This document shows, piece by piece, positions 1 to 6,309 of a stretch of DNA of 22,190 bases (position 1 is its first letter; every line of letters begins with the position of its first letter). This DNA comes from Burkholderiales bacterium (GTDB lineage Bacteria; Pseudomonadota; Gammaproteobacteria; Burkholderiales; Burkholderiaceae_E), in assembly GCA_027489195.1 (NCBI GenBank), contig JAIYAG010000211.1:1-22190 (forward strand), written 5' to 3'. Made by a program: the position numbers and the translations under genes. The notes beneath the pieces are model-generated. The model was not told the origin of the DNA. It saw only the letters and a program-made list of their open reading frames with translations, and made no database searches.

Positions 1-1150
1 CCGGCGTCCAGCGCGCCCAGCCTGCCTCGGGCTCGATGTACGCATGCTCGACGTGCGAGGTGCCCACCCGCAGCGACACGCGCCGCGGCGCGTCCGCGAG
101 CGCCGCATCGACGTCGCCGCGGACCACGCGCCCGCGGCACAGCACGTTGTCGGGGAAGCGGGCGTGCAGCGGCGCCGCCCCCGGGGCCAGCGCGTCGCCG
201 GGCGCCTCGAGTGCCGGCAGCACCGTCCAGTCGATCGGGATCGCGGCCGGATCGACGGCCTCGATCGCGTCGCGCTCGCCGGCCAGCACCAGCACCGCCT
301 CGCCGCGGAACCGGACCGCGCCGTCGGCCACCGCCGGCTGGTCGCGCAGGTCGGCGAAGATGGCGAAGCGGTTGTTCGGCACGTCCGAGGCCAGCACGAC
401 GCCGGCCACGCCGGGGTGCGCGCGGACGAAGGCGCCGAGGTCTCCGAACACGAAGCGCGCATGCGGATGCGGCGAGCGGACGACCCGCAGCCAGAGGGCG
501 TCGGCGGGCGCCTCGTCGGCGCCGAAGCGTTCGGTGCCCAGCACCTTCGCGGGCGCGTCCAGCCGCGGCAGGCGGGCGCCGACGGCGGTACCGGCGCGCG
601 GCTCGGCATCGGCGACCGGGGCGGCGTCGCCGTGCGCGACCGACAGCACCGCCTCGACGATCTTGCGGTAGCCGGTGCAGCGGCACAGCACGCCGGCGAG
701 CCCGTCGAGCACCTGCGCCTCGGTGGGCGCCGGCACGCGGCGCAGCAGGTCGGTCGCGGCCATCAGCATGCCGGGCGTGCAGATGCCGCACTGCGCCGCG
801 CCGTGCGCCACGAAGGCCTGCTGGAGCGGCGAGAGCGTGCCGTCGGGTCCGGCCAGTCCCTCGACGGTGAGCACCTCGCCGCCGGCGCACTGCCCGAGCG
901 GCACGATGCAGGCGCAGGCCTGCTCGCCGTCGACCAGCACCGTGCAGGCGCCGCAGTCGCCGGCGCTGCATCCGAGCTTGGTGCCGGCCAGGCCGAGGTC
1001 GTCGCGCAGCCAGTCGGCGAGCCGCCTGGCGGGTGCCGCGCCGAGCGCGTGCTCGACGCCGTTGACGCGGACCGGCGCGAGTGCCTCAGGGCGCTCGGCG
1101 GGCTCGAGCGGCTCGCGCAGGCCGGGCAGCGGATCGGACGGAAGGTTCAT
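1..1150 (-). CDS. Xanthine dehydrogenase-family fused [2Fe-2S]/molybdopterin subunit (3' end beyond window)
   Basis: This is the N-terminal 383 residues of a molybdenum hydroxylase; the C-terminal part lies beyond the left edge. Translation from the ATG at 1150-1148 is open to base 2 with no stop. Residues about 25-100 form a plant-type [2Fe-2S] domain with C61, C66, C69 and C81. Residues 100-175 form the second, helical [2Fe-2S] domain, with CGIC at C121/C124 and CRCTGY at C156/C158. From about residue 193 (LPRLDAPAKVLGTERF) the start of the aldehyde-oxidase/xanthine-dehydrogenase molybdopterin domain is clear. So the Fe-S and Mo subunits are fused, as in E. coli XdhD, rather than split as in CoxS/CoxL. 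The start codon overlaps the stop of the FAD-subunit gene in an ATGA, which implies co-translation. The family hydroxylates N-heterocycles, aldehydes or aromatic acyl-CoAs. The substrate cannot be told because the Mo-pocket residues are missing. Family assignment is strong; the specific enzyme is unknown. Confidence 0.9.
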   Translation of the reverse strand, partial: MNLPSDPLPGLREPLEPAERPEALAPVRVNGVEHALGAAPARRLADWLRDDLGLAGTKLGCSAGDCGACTVLVDGEQACACIVPLGQCAGGEVLTVEGLAGPDGTLSPLQQAFVAHGAAQCGICTPGMLMAATDLLRRVPAPTEAQVLDGLAGVLCRCTGYRKIVEAVLSVAHGDAAPVADAEPRAGTAVGARLPRLDAPAKVLGTERFGADEAPADALWLRVVRSPHPHARFVFGDLGAFVRAHPGVAGVVLASDVPNNRFAIFADLRDQPAVADGAVRFRGEAVLVLAGERDAIEAVDPAAIPIDWTVLPALEAPGDALAPGAAPLHARFPDNVLCRGRVVRGDVDAALADAPRRVSLRVGTSHVEHAYIEPEAGWARWTP

Positions 1151-1989
1151 GCGGCGAGGTCTCCGAACGCACGGCGCAGCAGCGTCGCGACCGCGTCCAG
1201 TCGGTAGGCGGCCGTGCCGCGCACGTCGTCGATCGGGGCGAGCGGCGCGAGCACCGCGGGGTCGCGCAGCGCACGGGCGGCGGTCTCGGCGATCGCCTCG
1301 CGGGGCGTGCCCTCGAGGGCCGCCTCGAGCGCGGGCAGCCGGCGCGCGGCGGCCGAGCACGAGCCGACCGCGGCACCGACCCGCGCCGCGCGACCGGCGG
1401 CATCCACGTCGACCGAGACCGCGACCATCGCGATCGAGATCACGAGGTACCGGCGGTGGCCGAGCTTGAGGAAGCGCGAGCGTGCGGCGGGCGTGCCGCG
1501 CGGCAGCCGGACCGCGACCAGCAGCTCGTCGGGCGCGAGCGCGGTGCGGCGCGCACCCAGCACGAAGTCGGCCAGCGCCAGCGTGCGCGTGCCGCGCAGG
1601 CTGGCCAGCTCGACGCGCGCATCCAGCGCCAGCAGGGCCGGCACGCCATCGGCCGCGGGCGACGCGTTGCACAGGTTGCCGCCGAGCGTGCCGCGGTTCT
1701 GGACCTGCGGCCCGCCGACCTCGATCGCGGCCTGCGCGAGCGCGGCCAGCGCGGGCGCGAGCGGCGCGCGCACGAGATCGGTCCAGGTGGTGAGCGCGCC
1801 GATCCGCCAGTGATCGGGCGCGGCCTCGATGCCGCGCAGCGCGGCGATGCGCGAGAGGTCGAGCACGTCGGACTCGAGGGCCCGGCCGACCCGCGCCGGA
1901 TAGAAGTCGGTGCCGCCCGCGACCACCGCGGGGCGCCCCGCGGCGAGTCGTTCCAAGGCCTTGCCGAGATCGTCCGGACGACCGTACAC
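1147..1989 (-). CDS. Molybdenum hydroxylase FAD-binding subunit (CoxM/YgfM-like)
   Basis: This is the medium, FAD-carrying subunit of a xanthine dehydrogenase-family enzyme. It passes electrons from the [2Fe-2S] clusters of the next gene's product to an external acceptor. The two FAD signatures are visible: AGGTDFYP at residues 24-31 and GTLGGNLCNASPAAD at about 100-114. Length (280 aa) suits the CoxM/YgfM group; it lacks the extra [4Fe-4S] loop of 4-hydroxybenzoyl-CoA reductase beta. I chose the GTG at 1989 because AGGGGG lies 6 bases upstream, and because the product then begins like family members (YxRPxxLxxALxxL). The frame is open back to a TTG at 2037, which would add 16 residues but has no ribosome binding site and would sit on the likely promoter. 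The gene overlaps the Mo subunit by ATGA. The enzyme family is clear; its substrate is not. Confidence 0.88.
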   Translation of the reverse strand: MYGRPDDLGKALERLAAGRPAVVAGGTDFYPARVGRALESDVLDLSRIAALRGIEAAPDHWRIGALTTWTDLVRAPLAPALAALAQAAIEVGGPQVQNRGTLGGNLCNASPAADGVPALLALDARVELASLRGTRTLALADFVLGARRTALAPDELLVAVRLPRGTPAARSRFLKLGHRRYLVISIAMVAVSVDVDAAGRAARVGAAVGSCSAAARRLPALEAALEGTPREAIAETAARALRDPAVLAPLAPIDDVRGTAAYRLDAVATLLRRAFGDLAA

Positions 1990-2002
1990 CCGCTGCCCCC
2001 TG

Positions 2003-2022
2003 AATGAAGCGAACACTTCATT
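2003..2022. promoter_or_regulatory. 20-bp inverted repeat, candidate operator for the molybdenum hydroxylase genes
   Basis: There are perfect 7-base arms AATGAAG and CTTCATT around a 6-base centre. The size is typical of TetR, MarR or GntR dimer sites. It lies 14 bases before the preferred GTG start of the FAD subunit and just downstream of its candidate promoter, a natural place for repression. No regulator gene is present in the window. The palindrome is seen; its role is inferred. Confidence 0.4.
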
Positions 2023-2026
2023 GCGC

Positions 2027-2055
2027 TTGGAGGGCAACGGTAACCGGGCTAGAAT
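2027..2055 (+). promoter_or_regulatory. Candidate sigma70 promoter for fdxA
   Basis: TTGGAG (2027-2032) and TAGAAT (2050-2055) are separated by 17 bases. The -10 box matches 5 of 6 positions and the -35 box 3 of 6. Transcription would start near 2062, giving a leader of about 54 bases before the fdxA ATG. Confidence 0.4.
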
Positions 2056-2065
2056 CCTCCGTCAA
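2037..2065 (-). promoter_or_regulatory. Candidate sigma70 promoter for the molybdenum hydroxylase genes
   Basis: On the minus strand TTGACG (2065-2060) stands 17 bases from TACCGT (2042-2037). The -35 box matches consensus in 5 of 6 positions and the -10 box in only 3 of 6. Transcription would begin near 2030, upstream of the inverted repeat at 2003-2022 and the GTG at 1989. It overlaps the divergent fdxA promoter. Confidence 0.3.
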
Positions 2066-2066
2066 T

Positions 2067-2080
2067 CGGAACGCGTTCCG
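2067..2080. promoter_or_regulatory. 14-bp perfect palindrome in the fdxA leader
   Basis: CGGAACGCGTTCCG is a perfect palindrome starting about 12 bases after the candidate fdxA -10 box. It could be an operator for a repressor of the ferredoxin/flavoprotein pair. In a GC-rich genome a chance palindrome is possible, so confidence is low. Confidence 0.3.
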
Positions 2081-2115
2081 CGCTCCGCCCAGCGCCCTTT
2101 CCGGCACGGACGGCC

Positions 2116-2439
2116 ATGCCCCACATCGTCACCGAGTCCTGCATCCGCTGCAAATTCACCGACTGCGTCGACGTGTGTCCCGTCGACTGTTTCCGGGAGG
2201 GGCCGAACATGCTGGTCATCGACCCGGACGAATGCATCGACTGCGCGGTCTGCATCCCCGAGTGCCCGGTCGAGGCGATCAAGGCCGAGGAAGACGTGCC
2301 GGCCGACCAGCAGAAGTTCGTCGCGATCAACGCCGAACTCGCCAAGCTCTGGCCGAGCATCACGCGCACCAAGCCCCAGCTCGCCGACGCCGACGCCTGG
2401 AAGGACGTCAAGGACAAGCTTCAGTACCTGGACAAGTGA
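2116..2439 (+). CDS. fdxA: Seven-iron ferredoxin FdxA ([3Fe-4S][4Fe-4S])
   Basis: Soluble low-potential electron carrier of 107 residues. All nine cysteines of Azotobacter vinelandii ferredoxin I are present, shifted by one residue. C9, C17 and C50 should bind the [3Fe-4S] cluster. C21, C40, C43 and C46 should bind the [4Fe-4S] cluster. C12 and C25 correspond to the free cysteines. The second cluster motif CIDCAVCIPECP is intact, and the length matches the family (about 106-107). The C-terminal third is the usual helical extension ending in a lysine. It lies three bases before a large Fe-S flavoprotein gene, so the flavoprotein is the most likely direct redox partner. Family identification is very secure; the partner assignment comes from gene position. 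Confidence 0.96.
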   Translation: MPHIVTESCIRCKFTDCVDVCPVDCFREGPNMLVIDPDECIDCAVCIPECPVEAIKAEEDVPADQQKFVAINAELAKLWPSITRTKPQLADADAWKDVKDKLQYLDK

Positions 2440-2442
2440 CCG

Positions 2443-5400
2443 ATGGCTGACGCGACCCCGGGTACCGGCGATCCCCTGACCGCGGCCCCGGGAGGCGCGT
2501 CCGGCTCCACGCTGGCCCTGGCGTTCGGGCTCGCCTTCGACGACCTCCACCACCGCCCGGGCCTGCTGCGCCTGGACGCCCGGTGGCTCGACTTCCTGAC
2601 CGACGCGGCGCCGGCGCTGGCCGGGCGCTACGCGAGCGCGCGCACCGCGCCCGACGCCCTCGACGCCAAGGCCGAGGCCGCGCTGCTCATCGAGACGGGC
2701 CCGGTCGTCGACGCCTTCGTCGCCCGCCTGTTCGGCATCGAGGCCGAGTTCGCCGAGCTGCGCGCCTCGCACGCGGGGCTCGACCCGCTGTGGCGGGTGA
2801 AGTGGAAGTTCGTCAAGCGCCAGGCGCTGCTGTCTGTCACGCCCGAGCAGCTCGCGGCCTTCGACGCCGATGCGGCGCGCGCGCGGCTCGCCGAGGCGGT
2901 CGCCGCACACGGCGGTGACGGCGCGGCCTGGACCGCGCCCGGCTCCGGCCGCGACGAGCTCGGATTCGCGCACGCCGTGCTGGCCTGGCAGGCCGCTGCG
3001 CCCGCCCACGACGCGCTGCTCGAGCTCGCCAAGCTGTATGCGGCCTGGGCGGTCACCACGCCCGCCGGCCAGCACCGCCATGAACGCGGCGTGCTGTTCC
3101 GCCAGCCCGGCAAGGTCGATCCGTACGAGCTGCTGGTGCATGCGCGCACCGACGCGCGCGACGGTGTGCAGGTCACGACGATCCGTCCCGAGCACATCCG
3201 GCGCCGGCTCGACCCTACCCGCGCGCCGTTCGCGCTGACCGACCCGGGCACCGACCTCGCCGGCGCGCTCGACCAGACGAACTACTGCATCCTCTGCCAC
3301 AAGCAGGGCAAGGACTCGTGCTCGAAGGGCCTGCGCGACAAGCCGGGCCCGGACGGCGAGGTGGTGTTCAAGCGCTCGGCCTTCGGCAACGAGCTCGCCG
3401 GCTGCCCGCTCGAGGAGCGGATCTCCGAGTTCCACACGCTCAAGAACGACGGGCATGCGATCGCGGCGCTGGCGATGATCGTCATCGACAACCCGATGCT
3501 CGCGGCCACCGGCCACCGCATCTGCAACGACTGCATGAAAGGCTGCATCTACCAGAAGCAGACCCCGGTCGACATCCCGCAGGCCGAGACCCGCACCCTG
3601 AAGGACATCCTCGAGCTGCCCTGGGGCTTCGAGGTCTATGCGCTGCTGTCGCGCTGGAACCCGCTGAACCTCAGGCGCCCGCTGCCCGCCGCCGACAGCG
3701 GCCGCCGCGTGCTGGTGGTCGGCACCGGGCCCGCGGGCTTCACGCTCGCGCACCACCTGATGAACGACGGCCACCAGGTGGTCGCGGTCGACGGACTCAA
3801 GATCGAGCCGCTGCCGCCGGCGCTGTCGGGCGTTGCCGAGGACGGTTCGCGCGTGCCCTTCGAGCCGGTGCGCGACGTCGCCTCGCTGCGCGAGCCGCTC
3901 GACGACCGCAGGCTCGCGGGCTTCGGCGGCGTGGCGGAGTACGGCATCACGGTGCGCTGGGACAAGAACTTCCTCAAGCTGATCCGGCTGCTGCTCGAAC
4001 GGCGCGACCGGTTCTCGCTGATCGGCGGCGTGCGCTTCGGCGGCACGCTCGGCGTCGAGGATGCCTGGCGCCTGGGCTTCGACCACATCGCGCTCGCCAT
4101 CGGCGCCGGGCGCCCGACCACGCTCGACATCCCGAACGGCCTGGCGCGCGGCGTGCGCACCGCGAGCGACTTCCTGATGGCGCTGCAGCTGACCGGCGCG
4201 GCCAAGGCCGAGTCGATCGCCAACATGCAGCTGCGCCTGCCGGTCGTGGTGATCGGCGGCGGCCTCACCGCGATCGACACCGCCACCGAGTCGCTCGCCT
4301 ACTACGTCGTGCAGGTCGACAAGTTCCTGCTGCGCCACGAGGCCCTCGTCGCGCGCCTGGGCGAGGCGGCCGTGCGCGCCGGCTCGCGCGAGGAAGAGCG
4401 CGAGCTCGGCGACGAGTTCATCGCGCACGGCCGGGCGATCCGCGCCGAGCGCGAGGCGGCGCGCGCCGAGGGCCGGCCGGCGCGGATCGTCGAGCTGCTC
4501 GACACCTGGGGCGGCGTGACCCTCGCGTACCGCAAGCGACTGATCGACGCCCCCTCGTACACGCTGAACCACGAGGAGGTGGAGAAGGCGCTCGAGGAAG
4601 GCATCCGCTTCGCCGAGTGCCTCGACCCGCGGCGCATCGACGTCGACGCGCGGGGCGCCGTGCGCTCGATCACGCTGGCGCGCCAGCACCGCGATGCCGA
4701 CGGCGGCTGGCGCGCAGAGGGCGAGACCGTGCTGCCCGCGCGCAGCGTCTTCGTCGCCGCCGGCACCCAGCCGAACACCGTGCTGGCGCGCGAGGACCCC
4801 GAGCACTTCACCCTCGACGGGCGCTATTTCCGCGCGCTCGACGAGCAGGGCCGACCGGTCAGGCCCGAGCACCAGCGCGCCAAGCCCACGCAGGCGCGGG
4901 TGCTGATGTCGGGGGCCCCGGGTGAGCGCTGGATCTCGTACTTCGGCGACGTGCATCCGAGCTGGTTCGGCAACGTGGTCAAGGCGATGGGCTCGGCCAA
5001 GCAGGGCTGGCCGGTGATCGCCCGGGTGCTCGCGCAGCGCGCCCCCGCGTCCGACGAGTCGCCGCAGGCATTCGCCGCGCGGCTGAACGGCCTGCTGCGC
5101 GCACGCGTGGTGAGCGTCGAACGGCTCGCGCCGAACATCGTCGAGGTGGTGGTGCACGCGCCGCTGGCCGCCGCGCAGTTCCAGCCCGGCCAGTTCTACC
5201 GCCTGCAGAACTTCGAGTCGTGCGCGCCGCGGGTGGTCGCCCCCGGCCTCGCGCCCACGCGTCTCGCGATGGAGGGCCTGGCGCTCACCGGCGCCTGGGT
5301 CGACCGGGCGCGCGGACTGGTCTCCACCATCGTGCTGGAGATGGGCGGCTCGTCCGACCTGTGCCGCCGACTGGAACCGGGCGAGCCCGTGGTGCTGATG

Positions 5401-6108
5401 GGCCCGACCGGCGCGCCGACGCACATCGCGGCCGGCGAGACCGTTGTGCTCGCCGGCGGCGGGCTGGGCAACGCAGTGCTGTTCTCGATCGGCGCGGCCT
5501 TTCGCGCGGCCGGCTCGAAGGTGCTGTACTTCGCCGGCTACAAGAAGCGTGTCGACCGCTACAAGGTCGCCGAGATCGAGGCCGCCGCAGACGTGGTCGT
5601 CTGGTGCTGCGACGAGTCGCCGGGCTTCGAGCCGACACGGGCGCAGGACCGCGCCTTCGACGGGAACATCGTTCAGGCGATGCTGGCCTGGGCTACCGGC
5701 ACGCCGCTGCGCGCGCCTGCGGGCAGCGTCGACGACGGCGTGCGGCCGCTGCGGCTCGCCGACGGCGACCGCATCGTCGCGATCGGCTCCGACCGGATGA
5801 TGGCCGCGGTGGCGCTCGCCCGGCACGGCGTGCTCGCGCCGCACGTCAAGCCCGGGCACCGGGCGATCGGCTCGATCAACTCCCCCATGCAATGCATGAT
5901 GAAGGAGATCTGCGCCCAGTGCCTGCAGCCCCAGGTCGACCCCGCGACCGGACGCACGCGCTACGTGTTCTCCTGCTTCGATCAGGACCAGCCGCTCGAC
6001 GTGGTGGATTTCGGCGCGCTCGACGCCCGTCTGCGCCAGAACTCCGTACAGGAGAAGCTGACCGCACGCTGGATCGCCGAGTGTCTGGCGGCCCTGGCGA
6101 CCGGCTGA
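2443..6108 (+). CDS. Fused GltD-like / PyrK-NfnA-like Fe-S flavoprotein, candidate ferredoxin:NAD(P)H oxidoreductase
   Basis: A 1221-residue soluble protein with several modules. Residues 1-275 are mostly helical and I do not recognise them. Residues 280-370 are a GltD-type Fe-S region: C282, C285, C293 and C321 (in a GCPLEE context), then C361, C364 and C368 (CNDCMKGC). An FAD-binding Rossmann motif GTGPAG lies at 427-432 and a second dinucleotide motif IGGGL at 604-608. Helical material follows at about 620-720. From about 890 there is a ferredoxin-reductase-like module. It has GQFYRLQNF at 916-924, AGGGLGN at 1004-1010 for NAD(P), and a C-terminal PyrK-like [2Fe-2S] motif at C1151, C1157, C1160 and C1178. 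The order GltD-like then PyrK-like amounts to NfnB plus NfnA on one chain. With fdxA three bases upstream, NAD(P)H-ferredoxin electron transfer is the best inference. Bifurcation is unproven. No transmembrane segment is seen. Confidence 0.85.
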   Translation: MADATPGTGDPLTAAPGGASGSTLALAFGLAFDDLHHRPGLLRLDARWLDFLTDAAPALAGRYASARTAPDALDAKAEAALLIETGPVVDAFVARLFGIEAEFAELRASHAGLDPLWRVKWKFVKRQALLSVTPEQLAAFDADAARARLAEAVAAHGGDGAAWTAPGSGRDELGFAHAVLAWQAAAPAHDALLELAKLYAAWAVTTPAGQHRHERGVLFRQPGKVDPYELLVHARTDARDGVQVTTIRPEHIRRRLDPTRAPFALTDPGTDLAGALDQTNYCILCHKQGKDSCSKGLRDKPGPDGEVVFKRSAFGNELAGCPLEERISEFHTLKNDGHAIAALAMIVIDNPMLAATGHRICNDCMKGCIYQKQTPVDIPQAETRTLKDILELPWGFEVYALLSRWNPLNLRRPLPAADSGRRVLVVGTGPAGFTLAHHLMNDGHQVVAVDGLKIEPLPPALSGVAEDGSRVPFEPVRDVASLREPLDDRRLAGFGGVAEYGITVRWDKNFLKLIRLLLERRDRFSLIGGVRFGGTLGVEDAWRLGFDHIALAIGAGRPTTLDIPNGLARGVRTASDFLMALQLTGAAKAESIANMQLRLPVVVIGGGLTAIDTATESLAYYVVQVDKFLLRHEALVARLGEAAVRAGSREEERELGDEFIAHGRAIRAEREAARAEGRPARIVELLDTWGGVTLAYRKRLIDAPSYTLNHEEVEKALEEGIRFAECLDPRRIDVDARGAVRSITLARQHRDADGGWRAEGETVLPARSVFVAAGTQPNTVLAREDPEHFTLDGRYFRALDEQGRPVRPEHQRAKPTQARVLMSGAPGERWISYFGDVHPSWFGNVVKAMGSAKQGWPVIARVLAQRAPASDESPQAFAARLNGLLRARVVSVERLAPNIVEVVVHAPLAAAQFQPGQFYRLQNFESCAPRVVAPGLAPTRLAMEGLALTGAWVDRARGLVSTIVLEMGGSSDLCRRLEPGEPVVLMGPTGAPTHIAAGETVVLAGGGLGNAVLFSIGAAFRAAGSKVLYFAGYKKRVDRYKVAEIEAAADVVVWCCDESPGFEPTRAQDRAFDGNIVQAMLAWATGTPLRAPAGSVDDGVRPLRLADGDRIVAIGSDRMMAAVALARHGVLAPHVKPGHRAIGSINSPMQCMMKEICAQCLQPQVDPATGRTRYVFSCFDQDQPLDVVDFGALDARLRQNSVQEKLTARWIAECLAALATG

Positions 6109-6121
6109 GCCGCCGGACCGG

Positions 6122-6140
6122 GCCCGGCGCTTGCCCGGGC
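6122..6140 (+). terminator. GC-rich hairpin after the flavoprotein gene
   Basis: GCCCGG (6122-6127) can pair with CCGGGC (6135-6140) across a 7-base loop, 14 bases after the stop codon. No T-run follows, so this is at best a weak or Rho-assisted terminator or a 3'-end stabiliser. Confidence 0.25.
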
Positions 6141-6163
6141 TGTCCCCGTCCGAGGGCAAACCC

Positions 6164-6179
6164 TTGGTGCATTGCGCAA
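6164..6179. promoter_or_regulatory. Possible second, degenerate PhaR-like site
   Basis: The sequence TTGGTGCATTGCGCAA shares the core TGCATTGC with the perfect palindrome at 6244-6258, about 79 bases further on. The dyad is imperfect (TGC-ATT-GCG). It might be an auxiliary site, but an 8-base match alone is weak evidence. Confidence 0.2.
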
Positions 6180-6243
6180 CGTCGGCCCACCGCCCGGCGT
6201 GCGCCACGGTCCGATCGGAACAGAATGCGGACAATGTGTTGAA

Positions 6244-6258
6244 TGTTGCATTGCAACA
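6244..6258. promoter_or_regulatory. PhaR-type operator upstream of phaZ
   Basis: TGTTGCA-T-TGCAACA is a perfect 15-base palindrome containing TGC-N3-GCA. PhaR, the PHB-sensing repressor of polymer granule genes, is reported to bind TGC/GCA dyads of this kind. The right arm overlaps the -35 box of the phaZ promoter, so binding should block transcription. Structure and position are seen; the link to PhaR is inferred from the downstream PHB depolymerase gene. Confidence 0.6.
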
Positions 6259-6279
6259 AGACGGTGCGCGGACGATAAT
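6251..6279 (+). promoter_or_regulatory. sigma70 promoter of phaZ
   Basis: TTGCAA (6251-6256) and GATAAT (6274-6279) have an ideal 17-base spacer. The -35 box matches 4 of 6 positions and the -10 box 5 of 6. The start would be near 6286, leaving about 24 bases of leader with GGAG at 6298-6301 ahead of the GTG at 6310. The -35 box lies within the palindromic operator. Confidence 0.6.
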
Positions 6280-6309
6280 CGCGCCGTTTCGTCAATCGGA
6301 GCCGTACCC

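Noticed and set aside
44..2007. Long plus-strand open frames across the left end
   Set aside because: The minus strand here encodes the molybdenum hydroxylase subunits with exact cysteine and FAD motifs; the plus-strand products have no recognisable features.
2062..6234. A 1390-codon open frame on the minus strand opposite the flavoprotein gene
   Set aside because: It is a GC-rich antisense shadow: Arg/Gly/Ala/Val/His-rich with no recognisable motif, while the opposite strand encodes clear Fe-S and nucleotide motifs.
2061..6300. The 10-mer GTCAATCGGA occurs at 2061-2070 and 6291-6300, each just after a candidate -10 box
   Set aside because: Many 10-base matches are expected by chance in 22 kb, and the distances from the two -10 boxes differ (5 and 11 bases).
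6172..6309. Upstream extension of PhaZ by 46 residues from an ATG at 6172
   Set aside because: The extension would translate through the promoter and the palindromic operator, and the GTG at 6310 gives the conserved family N-terminus with a ribosome binding site.
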